DNA of 64,000 bases. Source: Bacteroidota bacterium. Its GTDB lineage: Bacteria; Bacteroidota; Bacteroidia; Bacteroidales; Cfx3-03. Under the pieces are notes generated by a model that saw only the letters and a program-made list of their open reading frames with translations, had not been told where the DNA came from and made no database searches. The stretch is from assembly GCA_013390605.1 (NCBI GenBank), contig JACAUB010000001.1:3007809-3071808 (forward strand), in the 5' to 3' direction. Positions 15,994-24,957 of this stretch are shown here, in pieces (position 1 is the stretch's first letter; each line of letters opens with the position of its first letter). The position numbers and the translations under genes were made by a program.

Positions 15994-18546
15994 TTATTTA
16001 ACTTTAATATCTACAGTGGATGATTCCAGTCCTTTGCTACTGGCTGTCAGCTTTATCACACCCTGTTTTGAAAATGGCCGGATAATAATCATTGCCTTTC
16101 CCCGAAAAGTTTTGCAGGTAGGTTGATGGAAACTACTCATTTGGTTTGGACTTCCATTACCGGCAGCAGCCAACTCCCCTGCTCCACTTATCGAAAAATC
16201 AATTGCAGTATTTGCATTGGGAATGATTACCCCTTTCACATCTGCTATTTCAACCGTTACATAAGCCAAATCGTTTCTGTTGGCTCTGATAGTGTTTCTG
16301 TCAGGTGTTAAGATTATCTTCTTAGGTGCTCCGGCAGATTTCAGTACTTTAGTCGCAACCACTTTCCCATCCATCAAACCAATTGCCTTGAGTTCGCCTG
16401 AGGCATATGGAACATCAAATTGTGCTGTTAGTTGTGTATCCGGAACAACACCGGATAGTAATACTCCCTGAGAAGAAGGTTTCTTTATGTTAGGATCAGC
16501 AGTAACCTTTTTCTCACCAATTACCTTACCATTAAGCGCTAACCTGACTGAGGTGCATCGGGTGTATACGGATACCTGAAGTGTTTTGCCTTCTTCGCCC
16601 GGCCAGGTCCAACAGGGTAATTCACTTGACCACCCCCATGGACTGATCAGTTCTTTATGCCCAACCGGCATAGGCGTATGAACTGCAATTTCCAATAAGC
16701 TGCGATTCCAGACTACATCACGATAGTAGGATTGTGGCTTTTTAGAACCAATAATGTCAATATCGCCACACCATGCAACATACCATGGCCATGCCCTTCC
16801 AAATCCCATATCCATTCCCGGGAACTTCATTCCATAATCAACCTTTTCATTATCTATTTTTCCATGAGCGACACCAGATTCGCCCAGATAATCCATCCCT
16901 GTCCAAACAAAGTCGCCTAATATCCATGGTGACTGCTCAACCCTGTTCCAAATAGGAAACATATCTACCGGCATAGACTCTGTTGTCATCATCAGTCGTC
17001 CCGGATATTTTTTATGATCATTTTCCCACTCATTCCAAGTATAGTTATATCCGCCAATATCCAATAAAGCAAATGCCGGTGCCGAATAGCTCCAATCATG
17101 TCCCTGATTACCCATAAAAGCAAAGAACTCACAAATGGCTTCGGATGTCGGACGCGAAGTATCGTATTTCTTTACTTCACTGATAAGTTTTTTGGTTATT
17201 ACTAATCCATCAGGATCAGCACGCTCGGCTATTTCGTTTCCTATACTCCAGATGATAACACTGGGATGGTTACGATCGCGCAATAGCATTGTCGATAAAT
17301 CCTTTTGCCAATATTCGTTGAAGTACAAATGATAATCCTGTGGAGTTTTTGGCTTCGTCCATGTATCAAAAACTTCATCCATAACAAGCATTCCGAGGCT
17401 ATCACAGACCTCCAGGAATCTTGGTGATGGCATATTATGACTACAACGGATCGCATTGAATCCATTTGCTTTCATAACAGCAACTCGGCGCTCTTCTGCC
17501 CGATCAAATGCTGCGGCACCCAACAGACCATTATCATGGTGCATGCAAGCACCATGTAGTTTAACTGTTTTTCCATTTATCTGAAGTCCGTTCCGGGTAT
17601 CATATTGAATAGATCGGACACCCACTTTCATGACATATGCATCAACCAGTTTTCCGTTAGATAATACGGTTACTTCCAGATTATACATTTTGGGCGAATC
17701 GGGAGACCAAAGTTCCGGTTTATCCAATGTGAGTAACCGATTGAATTCTACCGAACCATTCGATACTATTTTTTCAGTTTTGTTTGTCTCTACAGTTGTT
17801 GTTGTATGCGAACCTATCAAACGGGTGTTTACGGTAACTTCAGCATCTTTTTTCGAATCATTTGCTACCTTTATTGCAACATTAACGGTAGCTTTTTCTT
17901 TAGAAACTGCTGGTGTTGTAACGTTAATACCCCACAAATCAATATGAACCGGGTCGGTTATAATCAGGTTTACATTACGATATATGCCCGAACCACTGTA
18001 CCATCTGCTGGTTTGCTTTAAGTTTTTCACTCTCACGGCAAGTACATTTGTTTGCTCAGCCGGGTTGAGGTATGGAGTCAGATCATATTCAAAAGGAGTA
18101 TAGCCATTGGGGTGATAACCCAGGTGTTTACCATTTATCCAAACATCAGATTCTGTCATAACACCATCGAACAACACTTTTATCAGTTTGCCCTTGTTTT
18201 TTGAGTTAACCGTAAATTGTTTCCGATACCAACCTGTTCCGCCAAGGGTATTACCCGTAAGAAAACCACCAGGGCTAACCTTCGAAAAAGGACCGATATG
18301 CTCTCCGGGTTGCGTAGCAGGAAGATCTTCAATGCTCCAGTCATGTGGTAAATCAAGCTTTTGCCACTTCGTGTCATCAAAAGCAGGATTCTCCGCTCCT
18401 TTTAAACTGTCTTTAATAAATCTCCAATCGTTGTTAAATGGTTGTAAGCGATTCTCAACAATTTGCTTTGTCTTAAATGTTGTACAACTTTGCATTAGGA
18501 AAAATCCTATTCCTAATAAGCATAAGGGTATAAATATTCGTTTCAT
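15994..18546 (-). CDS. Glycoside hydrolase family 2 lipoprotein (beta-galactosidase-like)
   Basis: This is a retaining exo-glycosidase of family GH2, probably attached to the outer face of the envelope. The 850-aa protein starts with a lipoprotein signal (LLGIGFFLMQSC), then a jelly-roll sugar-binding domain, an Ig-like domain, and a TIM barrel. In the barrel E438 in WSIGNEIAE is the predicted acid/base and E523 in TTESMP the predicted nucleophile. C-terminal Ig-like domains follow, as in beta-galactosidases carrying a DUF4982-type region. There is no SusC/SusD pair or regulator nearby, so it is not in a classical polysaccharide utilisation locus. The substrate could be a beta-galactoside or another beta-linked sugar; the sequence does not decide. 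Confidence 0.9.
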   Translation of the reverse strand: MKRIFIPLCLLGIGFFLMQSCTTFKTKQIVENRLQPFNNDWRFIKDSLKGAENPAFDDTKWQKLDLPHDWSIEDLPATQPGEHIGPFSKVSPGGFLTGNTLGGTGWYRKQFTVNSKNKGKLIKVLFDGVMTESDVWINGKHLGYHPNGYTPFEYDLTPYLNPAEQTNVLAVRVKNLKQTSRWYSGSGIYRNVNLIITDPVHIDLWGINVTTPAVSKEKATVNVAIKVANDSKKDAEVTVNTRLIGSHTTTTVETNKTEKIVSNGSVEFNRLLTLDKPELWSPDSPKMYNLEVTVLSNGKLVDAYVMKVGVRSIQYDTRNGLQINGKTVKLHGACMHHDNGLLGAAAFDRAEERRVAVMKANGFNAIRCSHNMPSPRFLEVCDSLGMLVMDEVFDTWTKPKTPQDYHLYFNEYWQKDLSTMLLRDRNHPSVIIWSIGNEIAERADPDGLVITKKLISEVKKYDTSRPTSEAICEFFAFMGNQGHDWSYSAPAFALLDIGGYNYTWNEWENDHKKYPGRLMMTTESMPVDMFPIWNRVEQSPWILGDFVWTGMDYLGESGVAHGKIDNEKVDYGMKFPGMDMGFGRAWPWYVAWCGDIDIIGSKKPQSYYRDVVWNRSLLEIAVHTPMPVGHKELISPWGWSSELPCWTWPGEEGKTLQVSVYTRCTSVRLALNGKVIGEKKVTADPNIKKPSSQGVLLSGVVPDTQLTAQFDVPYASGELKAIGLMDGKVVATKVLKSAGAPKKIILTPDRNTIRANRNDLAYVTVEIADVKGVIIPNANTAIDFSISGAGELAAAGNGSPNQMSSFHQPTCKTFRGKAMIIIRPFSKQGVIKLTASSKGLESSTVDIKVK

Positions 18547-18855
18547 CGTTAATTGTTTTTAGACTAAGGTCTGGAAGAACTTATTTTTTAAGTTTACAAT
18601 GTATTTAAGGTTGTAGAATCTGTTCGTTTAATAATGAAAAAGTTATACAGTTGGTAATGTAAATCATGATCAGTTTATCTACTCTTTACACAAATATAAC
18701 TTCTTTTAAAATAGATATGTAGTAATTAATTTGCTAATTATTGAACTATATTTGCTTATACACAAATGACATAGTCAGATTGGGTTAAAATTATGCAAAT
18801 AACTTACGAGAAACTATAGTAATAATGATCAATATACTATTTATCTATAGAGATA
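18547..18855. other. AT-rich intergenic region upstream of the GH2 gene
   Basis: No coding frame or RNA gene is recognisable here. On the minus strand TATATTTG (complement of 18691-18698) matches the TAnnTTTG -7 box and could start the GH2 transcript about 140 nt before its ATG, but no clear -33 element accompanies it. A second TATATTTG lies on the plus strand at 18747-18754 with no gene behind it. Confidence 0.35.
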
Positions 18856-18856
18856 A

Positions 18857-18903
18857 ACAAAAAAATCTCCTGAATAATGCCGCGAAACATTATTCAGGAG
18901 ATT
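18857..18903 (-). terminator. Strong rho-independent terminator (minus strand)
   Basis: A perfect 16-bp stem, AATCTCCTGAATAATG paired with CATTATTCAGGAGATT (18864-18879 with 18888-18903), has an 8-nt loop. On the minus strand it runs into a T-tract. It lies 11 nt after the stop of the small ORF 18915-19112, so it ends the transcript coming from the TMEM175-like gene. Confidence 0.88.
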
Positions 18904-18914
18904 AAAATAAAACA

Positions 18915-19112
18915 CTACTTTACGTATCTCAAAACCAGTTGTTTCCAATCTGACGCCAATGCCGGAGTTCTCAGATTTGAAATGGCTTTTAAATATTCAG
19001 GATGATTATATTTGACGGAAGCCTGATAGAAAAGTGGTATTTCGCATGCTAAATTATAAGGCTCAATTTGCTTTCTCGTCCAAACCCTTTCTTTCGAAAA
19101 ATAAGAAGCCAT
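18915..19112 (-). CDS. Unknown small protein (65 aa), possibly a gene remnant
   Basis: I do not recognise this protein. It starts MASYFSKERVW and is rich in aromatic and charged residues (PYNLACEIPLFYQ, YNHPEYL, DWKQLVLRY). It has no signal peptide and no transmembrane helix. The composition is that of a folded soluble protein, and the chain could be the C-terminal piece of something longer. An in-frame stop lies about 20 nt upstream, so no extension exists in this frame. It is 41 nt downstream of the TMEM175-like gene on the same strand and is followed by a strong terminator, so it is probably transcribed. Coding status is plausible but not certain. Confidence 0.45.
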   Translation of the reverse strand: MASYFSKERVWTRKQIEPYNLACEIPLFYQASVKYNHPEYLKAISNLRTPALASDWKQLVLRYVK

Positions 19113-19153
19113 AGATTCAATCTTTTTTCAAAGGCTCTTTCCAGTTGCCGTTA

Positions 19154-19762
19154 TTACATTCTATAGTTCAATATTGTCCAGAAAATCCATAAAGAGATAC
19201 AAATTACCAATCCCGTAAATGGCAGAACAAACGAAATAATAAAAGCAAAGAGGTAGATGAAAAAGCCAAACCAATAAGCATTTCTGATTTTAAAAATCAA
19301 ATCATCCGTTACTTCATCTTTTACCAATCTTCTTTTATAAGCAGCCGAATACCAAAGCAAATTATAGGCAACACTTACCAATACCATGGTACCACAATAA
19401 AAGGCTGAAGCAATATTAAAAGCAGGTGTTTCGAAATATTTGGCAAGTATCGCGGTAGGAAAATTTAAAAATGTCACCATTAATAATAGAAACCCATTGG
19501 CAAACAAGAAGAATGAGCTGATTTTTTTAAGATATTTAAAAAAACCATGGTGATTAATCCACATAATTAAAACGGCCAGAAAACTCAAGAAGAAAGCCAG
19601 ATATGATGGCCAAAGATTTATTATCGCATGATAAAGTTTCTCATTTGTCGCAAAACTATCTAAAGTCGGAACCTGAATACCAAGAATAAGTAACGTCAAA
19701 GCAATAGCAAAAACGCCATCGCTAAATGCCTCTACACGTGATGTTTCTCTCTCAATGTTCAT
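19154..19762 (-). CDS. TMEM175-family (DUF1211) potassium channel-like protein
   Basis: The 202-aa protein has about six hydrophobic helices. It carries the family signature in the first one, RVEAFSDGVFAIALTLLIL, corresponding to the conserved FSDGVFAI motif. In characterised bacterial TMEM175 channels, helix 1 lines a potassium-permeable pore and the protein works as a tetramer. Here the motif is intact, so an ion channel is the best inference, though many bacterial members are untested. The ATG at 19762 is 5 nt behind a TACCTTG sequence that resembles a -7 box. It probably shares its transcript with the small ORF downstream. Confidence 0.85.
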   Translation of the reverse strand: MNIERETSRVEAFSDGVFAIALTLLILGIQVPTLDSFATNEKLYHAIINLWPSYLAFFLSFLAVLIMWINHHGFFKYLKKISSFFLFANGFLLLMVTFLNFPTAILAKYFETPAFNIASAFYCGTMVLVSVAYNLLWYSAAYKRRLVKDEVTDDLIFKIRNAYWFGFFIYLFAFIISFVLPFTGLVICISLWIFWTILNYRM

Positions 19763-19991
19763 TTTTTCAAGGTAAAAATATTAAACAAGCGAACACTCCA
19801 AAAGTTCAGATCTCAACCTTACCATAGAACAAGACCACCTTTATTCTTTAAAAATCAATATTTCAAAAAATCTTTTGGCTAAAAAATCTAAATTTTATAT
19901 TTAAATATTATTTATGTTTGTTTTGTAACTATTTTTTGAAAATCATCACTCGTTATCTTGCTGAGGATTGATCTCAGATACTTATTATTGC

Positions 19992-20005
19992 ATTCATTAA
20001 TGAAT
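19992..20005. repeat. 14-bp perfect palindrome before the sensor kinase start
   Basis: ATTCATTAATGAAT is a perfect palindrome that ends 10 nt before the ATG at 20016. It could be an operator or only a chance AT-rich symmetry. No downstream repeat of it was seen. Confidence 0.3.
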
Positions 20006-20015
20006 CCCGTAAAGC

Positions 20016-21785
20016 ATGAAGATTGATATACCTACTCTTATATTGCTGGTTGGCATCTCACATTTGATGCAGATACTTGTTTTTTCCATTCAATACAAAT
20101 CAAATAAAAACATTGCCGGACCAGGATGGTGGTTATTGTGGTGTGCAGCAGAGTCGCTTGGCTTTATTCTGATTTTATTTAGGAGTCATTCATCACTGTT
20201 ACCATTTATAATTATCCTACAGGATCCTATCATTTTATCAGGAGCCATATTTATCTATATTGGTATCCGTAAATTCTTCGATAAGAAGATTAATATTAAA
20301 CTTATCTTTTTAATTACAAGTTGTTTTCTGATTCTCCATTTATTCTTTTACCTCGTAAAAGACAATATCTATATACGCTCAGTTTTAATCCATGCGTTTC
20401 TTGCAGGCATCGCTTTCTTAACTGCAACAAACATATACAAAAACAGGACAAGGGGAATAAACTCCAGTGCTATATTCAACTCAGTATTATTTCTCATCCA
20501 TGGAATTATTTTTACATATATCACAATCACTATTAGCTTTGTCGGTTCATTGGGAGATGCGTTTATTCCACTATTTTTTAACTATCTTCAATATTTTGAT
20601 GCACTTATAATTGCCCTACTCTGGACATTTGGGTTTATCATGATGTTAAACCAGCGCCTGAATGCAGAAACCAATGAGGCAAAAACGCACTTTGAACAGA
20701 TCTTTAATCTGAGTCCGAATGCTATTTTAATTAGTCATCTAAGCAATGGGGTATTAGTTGATTGCAACGAAAGTTTTTCTAAAATTCTTGGTTTTAATAA
20801 AGATGACATCAAAGATAAATCGACTTTAGACATCCATATCTGGAAGAATCCTTCGGATAGAGTTGTCCTGGTAAACTCGCTGAATAGAGATGGGTACTGT
20901 GATGATCATGAAATACTACTTCAACATAAAAACGGTAGAATAATTACAGGATTAATGTCGGCCAAACTCATCACAATAAAAGGCATGCCTCATATTCTGA
21001 GTGTAGTTCGCGACATTACCGAACAAAAAGCTATAGAGGAAGAAATCAAACAAAAGAACCTTGAACTACAGAAACTTAATTCTGAAAAAGATAAGTTTTT
21101 CTCTATTATTGCACACGACCTAAAAAGTCCCTTTAATGCTATCGTGGGTTTTAGCAATCTTCTAATAGAGAAAGCAAAAGAAAAAGATTGTGACAGTATA
21201 GAGGATTATGCACATATAATATTGAAATCATCTGAAAAAGTAATGGATTTACTCTCTAACCTCATGGAGTGGTCTCGATCTCAAACCGGCAGAATGAATT
21301 TCAATCCAAAGGAGATCGATTTTGTAAATCTTATCAACGACAACTTAGAATTGTTTAATACTATAGCTAAGCAAAAGAGTATAACCATAACCAGCAAGAT
21401 ACCTACCAGTTTGAAAATTCAAGCTGATGAAAGCATGATCAATACGATCTTACGAAATCTGATTTCAAATGCGCTAAAGTTCACCTATTCTGAAGGAAAG
21501 ATTACACTTAGTGCTGAAAAGAGAAAAACTGAAATTATAGTTTCGGTAAGCGATACGGGAGTAGGCATTCCACAAAGCACGATAGAAAAATTGTTCCGTA
21601 TCGATGAAAACGTATCTACCATTGGTACTCAGAAAGAAGTAGGAACCGGCCTCGGATTAATTCTCTGCAAAGAATTTGTAGAGATGCACGGTGGTAAGAT
21701 CTGGGTTGAGAGTGAGCCGGGGAAAAATTCAACCTTTAGTTTTACTTTGAAAGGGCCAGATACTATTGATTTTAATGCAATGTAA
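20016..21785 (+). CDS. PAS-domain sensor histidine kinase with membrane sensor region
   Basis: This is an orphan two-component sensor kinase of 589 aa. About seven hydrophobic helices occupy residues 5-215 and resemble a 7TM-type input module. A PAS domain follows (about 225-345, with NLSPNAILISHLSNGVLVDCNESF), then a short coiled coil (EEEIKQKNLELQKLNSEKDKF). HisKA carries the phosphorylated H367 (IIAHDLKSPFNAI). The HATPase domain has the N box (NLISNALKFTYSEG), G1 box (DTGVGIP) and G2 box (GTGLGLILCKEF). No response regulator lies next to it. The signal is unknown. Confidence 0.92.
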   Translation: MKIDIPTLILLVGISHLMQILVFSIQYKSNKNIAGPGWWLLWCAAESLGFILILFRSHSSLLPFIIILQDPIILSGAIFIYIGIRKFFDKKINIKLIFLITSCFLILHLFFYLVKDNIYIRSVLIHAFLAGIAFLTATNIYKNRTRGINSSAIFNSVLFLIHGIIFTYITITISFVGSLGDAFIPLFFNYLQYFDALIIALLWTFGFIMMLNQRLNAETNEAKTHFEQIFNLSPNAILISHLSNGVLVDCNESFSKILGFNKDDIKDKSTLDIHIWKNPSDRVVLVNSLNRDGYCDDHEILLQHKNGRIITGLMSAKLITIKGMPHILSVVRDITEQKAIEEEIKQKNLELQKLNSEKDKFFSIIAHDLKSPFNAIVGFSNLLIEKAKEKDCDSIEDYAHIILKSSEKVMDLLSNLMEWSRSQTGRMNFNPKEIDFVNLINDNLELFNTIAKQKSITITSKIPTSLKIQADESMINTILRNLISNALKFTYSEGKITLSAEKRKTEIIVSVSDTGVGIPQSTIEKLFRIDENVSTIGTQKEVGTGLGLILCKEFVEMHGGKIWVESEPGKNSTFSFTLKGPDTIDFNAM

Positions 21786-21848
21786 ATATCATTGGACGCT
21801 ACCAAAACCAGATATTTTCCAGACAACACATCATATTGGAAGATGAAC

Positions 21849-22031
21849 TTATTTTTTACTGACTTCCATTTTGTTTTGTTTCCACCTCTTAATCTGCCTG
21901 TTACTCATTTCAAGTGTAATAATCGATTCAGGACGGTCGGCAGTGTATATACTTCCTTGTGTCAAACGTATATTTTTAGACTCTTTTATGGATGAAAAAT
22001 CTTCAACAGATTCGTTACAAATGCTGATACA
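21849..22031 (-). pseudogene. Open frame with protein-like sequence, no proper start (possible remnant)
   Basis: On the minus strand, directly after and partly overlapping the 3' end of the GpsA-like gene, a 60-codon frame is open up to a TAA at 21849-21851. Its last 45 codons read like a protein tail, for example RLTQGSIYTADRPESIITLE and RQIKRWKQNK. There is no ATG before the final 19 codons; a TTG lies within the frame. It may be the end of an eroded gene, or chance. I do not recognise the sequence. Confidence 0.25.
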
Positions 22032-22975
22032 TCATAATCTTCGCCAAAAACTTTATAGAGCTCGGCGATAATAGGAAACGCTGATTGTGATAGGCCCATT
22101 TTAACAAGAGCCTCATAAAATACAACGGTTGCTATTTTACCTTCGAGTACAACTTTGTCGGAGATATTGGGAGTAAAGAATCCCTTACCTATCAACAATC
22201 CTAAGGTACGGTTACGGCTAAGGTCGTTTAACGAGGTCAGGCTGAAATCACCAATACCACAGTAGTTAAAGATAGTATCCTGCTTCCCGCCAAAACGCAA
22301 CATGATATCTTTGATTTCGGAAAAAGCCTTGGTGAAGACCATGAAACGAAGATTGGGCGAGTTAAACTGTGCATCAACAATTCCAATAACGATGGCATAA
22401 ATATTTTTGAGAATACTCAACAATTCAACACCCCTTACATCGGATGAAAAATCAATGAAGATATTAGTATCATTAAACATTTCATTGAAACGGGGGTACA
22501 ACTCAGGATCGGGAGAGGCCAATGTAAAGGCTGTAGGTATATTATTCATCAACTCACGCGCAAAAGTGGGTCCCTTGAGTGAGCATACAGGATAATCTAC
22601 TTTCTCTATCAAGCTCTCAGCAATAGTTTTTCCATCATCGGCAAAACCCTTGGCGAGATTGACGAGTACAGTTCCGGGCCTGATTAGTTCGCTATGCTTC
22701 AATACGTAGCTAACCGTTACAACGGAAGGAAGGGCTAAGAAAACAACGTCGGCTGTCTTCAATATACGAGTATCAGTTGTTGCCTTTAAGCGTTTGTTAA
22801 GGGGTATATTAGGAAAATATTTTTGATTTACATTACACGAATTGATCGTTTCGACCACATCTGCTTCAATAGATAACAGGATGATATCGAGGCTATCTTT
22901 GGCGGCAAGAAGATTTCCCATAGAGGTACCAATAGCACCTGCCCCAACAAATACAATATTTTGCTTTTCGAACAT
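21986..22975 (-). CDS. GpsA-like NAD(P)-dependent glycerol-3-phosphate dehydrogenase homologue
   Basis: The 329-aa protein has an N-terminal Rossmann fold (VFVGAGAIGTSMGNLLA) and a helical C-terminal domain. Family features include LAKGF, KGPTFARELMN (the family's SGPTFA block), GVELLSILKNIYAIVIG with the catalytic-type lysine, and SRNRTLG. It diverges from housekeeping GpsA where substrate-contacting residues usually read DNAKAALITRGLAEM; here it is SPNLRFMVFTKAFSEI. The reaction would be dihydroxyacetone phosphate to glycerol 3-phosphate or a related 2-ketone. It lies 59 nt downstream of an SGNH gene in a flippase/glycosyltransferase cluster. That suggests supply of a glycerol-phosphate-like unit for a surface polymer; this role is inferred. 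Confidence 0.75.
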   Translation of the reverse strand: MFEKQNIVFVGAGAIGTSMGNLLAAKDSLDIILLSIEADVVETINSCNVNQKYFPNIPLNKRLKATTDTRILKTADVVFLALPSVVTVSYVLKHSELIRPGTVLVNLAKGFADDGKTIAESLIEKVDYPVCSLKGPTFARELMNNIPTAFTLASPDPELYPRFNEMFNDTNIFIDFSSDVRGVELLSILKNIYAIVIGIVDAQFNSPNLRFMVFTKAFSEIKDIMLRFGGKQDTIFNYCGIGDFSLTSLNDLSRNRTLGLLIGKGFFTPNISDKVVLEGKIATVVFYEALVKMGLSQSAFPIIAELYKVFGEDYDVSAFVTNLLKIFHP

Positions 22976-23034
22976 TTTTCTGGAATAATAAGAGTCTTTT
23001 AATTTTTCAATTTAATGGTTCAAAACCACTTTTA

Positions 23035-23727
23035 TTATTGATTAATGACATCAAGTAGCATTGTTGCCAGTTTACGATGACCTTCAGCATTGAAATGAAT
23101 CCCATCGGGGATCAATAATTCATCAAAATCATAAAAGGTCTCAACATAAACAGCACTATATTTATTAGCCAGTTGCCTGATGACTTCATTATAGCGTTGA
23201 ACATTACGAACACTTCCCGGAAGTGACCGCTCTATACGTGCTGAAGGGCGGTTGATGCCAATACAGATTACCTTTCCGGAAGTATCTTTCTGTAGTAACT
23301 TTAACATCTTCTCATATTTGTAGGCAAAAGCAGAGCGACTGGTCCAGGCGCGTTTTCCTCTGATCACGGTGAGTATCCTTCGAAAAGTTGCCTCAAATCG
23401 ATAACAGAGATATTTAATCCCCTTTTTAATTAAGCCATAGTGTGGATTATCATTATTGATAAAATTCCACATCCAACGGGGAACAGATCGGGTGCAGGCA
23501 TCAACAATTCCGTAGTTCAGAATATAATAATCGGCATGATAACCTATCATTTTATCAATCCAGTTCGTTTCGTGCGGCATTACCTTTGCACCGATAGCCA
23601 GATTAATAATGAGGGTATTAGGAAGGTTCTTTTCAAGCATCTCAGCATAAGTAAGATCCACTTCACTTTGGCGAGGTGGGCGGATGCGAAGGGCTACAGA
23701 GTTTCCTGCAATAACAAATTTCTTCAT
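23035..23727 (-). CDS. SGNH/GDSL-like hydrolase or acyl-modifying protein
   Basis: The 230-aa protein shows the SGNH layout. Block I is FVIAGNSVAL with S10, block II is NLAIGAK, block III is NYGIVDA, and block V is DGIHFNAEGH with D208 and H211. In block III the usual GxND reads GIVD, so the oxyanion asparagine is absent. There is no signal peptide or transmembrane helix, so it acts in the cytoplasm. Members of this type in glycan clusters are thought to add or remove acyl groups. It lies between the GT4 gene (13-nt gap) and the GpsA-like gene, all on the minus strand. Catalytic activity is likely but not certain. Confidence 0.7.
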   Translation of the reverse strand: MKKFVIAGNSVALRIRPPRQSEVDLTYAEMLEKNLPNTLIINLAIGAKVMPHETNWIDKMIGYHADYYILNYGIVDACTRSVPRWMWNFINNDNPHYGLIKKGIKYLCYRFEATFRRILTVIRGKRAWTSRSAFAYKYEKMLKLLQKDTSGKVICIGINRPSARIERSLPGSVRNVQRYNEVIRQLANKYSAVYVETFYDFDELLIPDGIHFNAEGHRKLATMLLDVINQ

Positions 23728-23739
23728 CAGCGATACTGA

Positions 23740-24957
23740 TTATTTATTTATAAGAAATTCAGAATAAAGGGCTTCCAGATTTTCACGGAAAGCTCCTACG
23801 TGGTATTTAGACAGCGCTGCTTGCCGTCCATTGATTCCCATCTGCTGAACGAGTTCAGGATGAGTGTAAAGTTTTTCAATCTGGAGTGCTAAATCAGATG
23901 GATCTTCATTATGGAATACAAGTCCGCACTGTTCTTTTTCGATCACCTCTTGTTGTGGTTTGCAATCGCTTACAATAACCGGCCGCTCAAATAACATATA
24001 CTGAAACACCTTGTTGGCAATTCCGGATTCGTGTTGAGGATTTTTAATCAGTGGTGATAAGCATACATCGCTAATGGCGATGTATGAGGGCAATGTGGAG
24101 ATATCTTTCCATGGGTAATGGATTACATGAGAAGCCAATGCAGGATTATGCATATAGTGGGCGAATCGAGCCTTATCAGCTTTATCGACCGGACCGACTA
24201 ACAACAGGGTTATATTAGGATATTTCGTAACGAGAAGCTTCATTGCCTCGAAACAGGTAAAAATACCTCTTCGTTCGGCGATCCCTCCAAAGTAAAAGAG
24301 AAGGAATCGGCCGGCCTTAATTTCAATGGCCGGATCAACAGGGTAAGCCAGTAACTCTTCCAGATCAGGCACATTTGGATAAACCACTAAATTCTTCTCA
24401 TTGAGATAAGGAAAACGAGTTAGGATATCCTTCTTAAAGTCTTCACTAATCAGAATAATTTTATTAGCATAACCCAGATATTTTTCTTCGAGTTTTTTCC
24501 AAAGCCATGGACGAACGATTAAGCAAGCAGGAAAACGAGTAGCCCAGTTATAGCCCATAATAGCTGCCGGATAGTTTTCGTGAAGGTCGAGTATAAGGTG
24601 AACATAATTCCGGCTAATTCCCTCTTTAGCCATACGAGCCATATATAGATCGTGGGCATGTAATACTTCAATCTGTTCGGTTAGAATAAACTGATGGATG
24701 GCTTTACGCCAAAACCAACGATAAAAAGGCAATGTAAGCATCAGTGCAGAAAGCCGTTTCTTGGTTTTAAGCTCCATACGTACTCTAACAAGTTCAATAC
24801 CATCAACAAGTTCGCGATCAGGATAGCTTCCAAAATTAAGACAAAGTACCTTAACCTTGTATCCGGCCTGAACCAAGACTTTGGCCTCATTGTATACACG
24901 AGGGTCGCCATAAAACTCATTGTCGACCACCATGCCGATGGTTAGATGTTCAGACAT
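23740..24957 (-). CDS. Glycosyltransferase family 4
   Basis: This GT-B glycosyltransferase of 405 aa builds a surface glycan. The N-terminal acceptor domain begins IGMVVDNEFYGDPRVYNEAK and carries VLHAHDLYMAR. The C-terminal glycosyl transferase group 1 domain includes LLFYFGGIAERRGIFTCFEA, then a late donor-site region FQYMLFERPVIVSD and EKEQCGLVF. The final segment DLALQIEKLYTHPELVQQMG is typical of GT4. The start codon overlaps the stop of the wzx-like gene by 8 nt, so both are translated from one transcript. Donor sugar and linkage are not predictable. Confidence 0.9.
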   Translation of the reverse strand: MSEHLTIGMVVDNEFYGDPRVYNEAKVLVQAGYKVKVLCLNFGSYPDRELVDGIELVRVRMELKTKKRLSALMLTLPFYRWFWRKAIHQFILTEQIEVLHAHDLYMARMAKEGISRNYVHLILDLHENYPAAIMGYNWATRFPACLIVRPWLWKKLEEKYLGYANKIILISEDFKKDILTRFPYLNEKNLVVYPNVPDLEELLAYPVDPAIEIKAGRFLLFYFGGIAERRGIFTCFEAMKLLVTKYPNITLLLVGPVDKADKARFAHYMHNPALASHVIHYPWKDISTLPSYIAISDVCLSPLIKNPQHESGIANKVFQYMLFERPVIVSDCKPQQEVIEKEQCGLVFHNEDPSDLALQIEKLYTHPELVQQMGINGRQAALSKYHVGAFRENLEALYSEFLINK

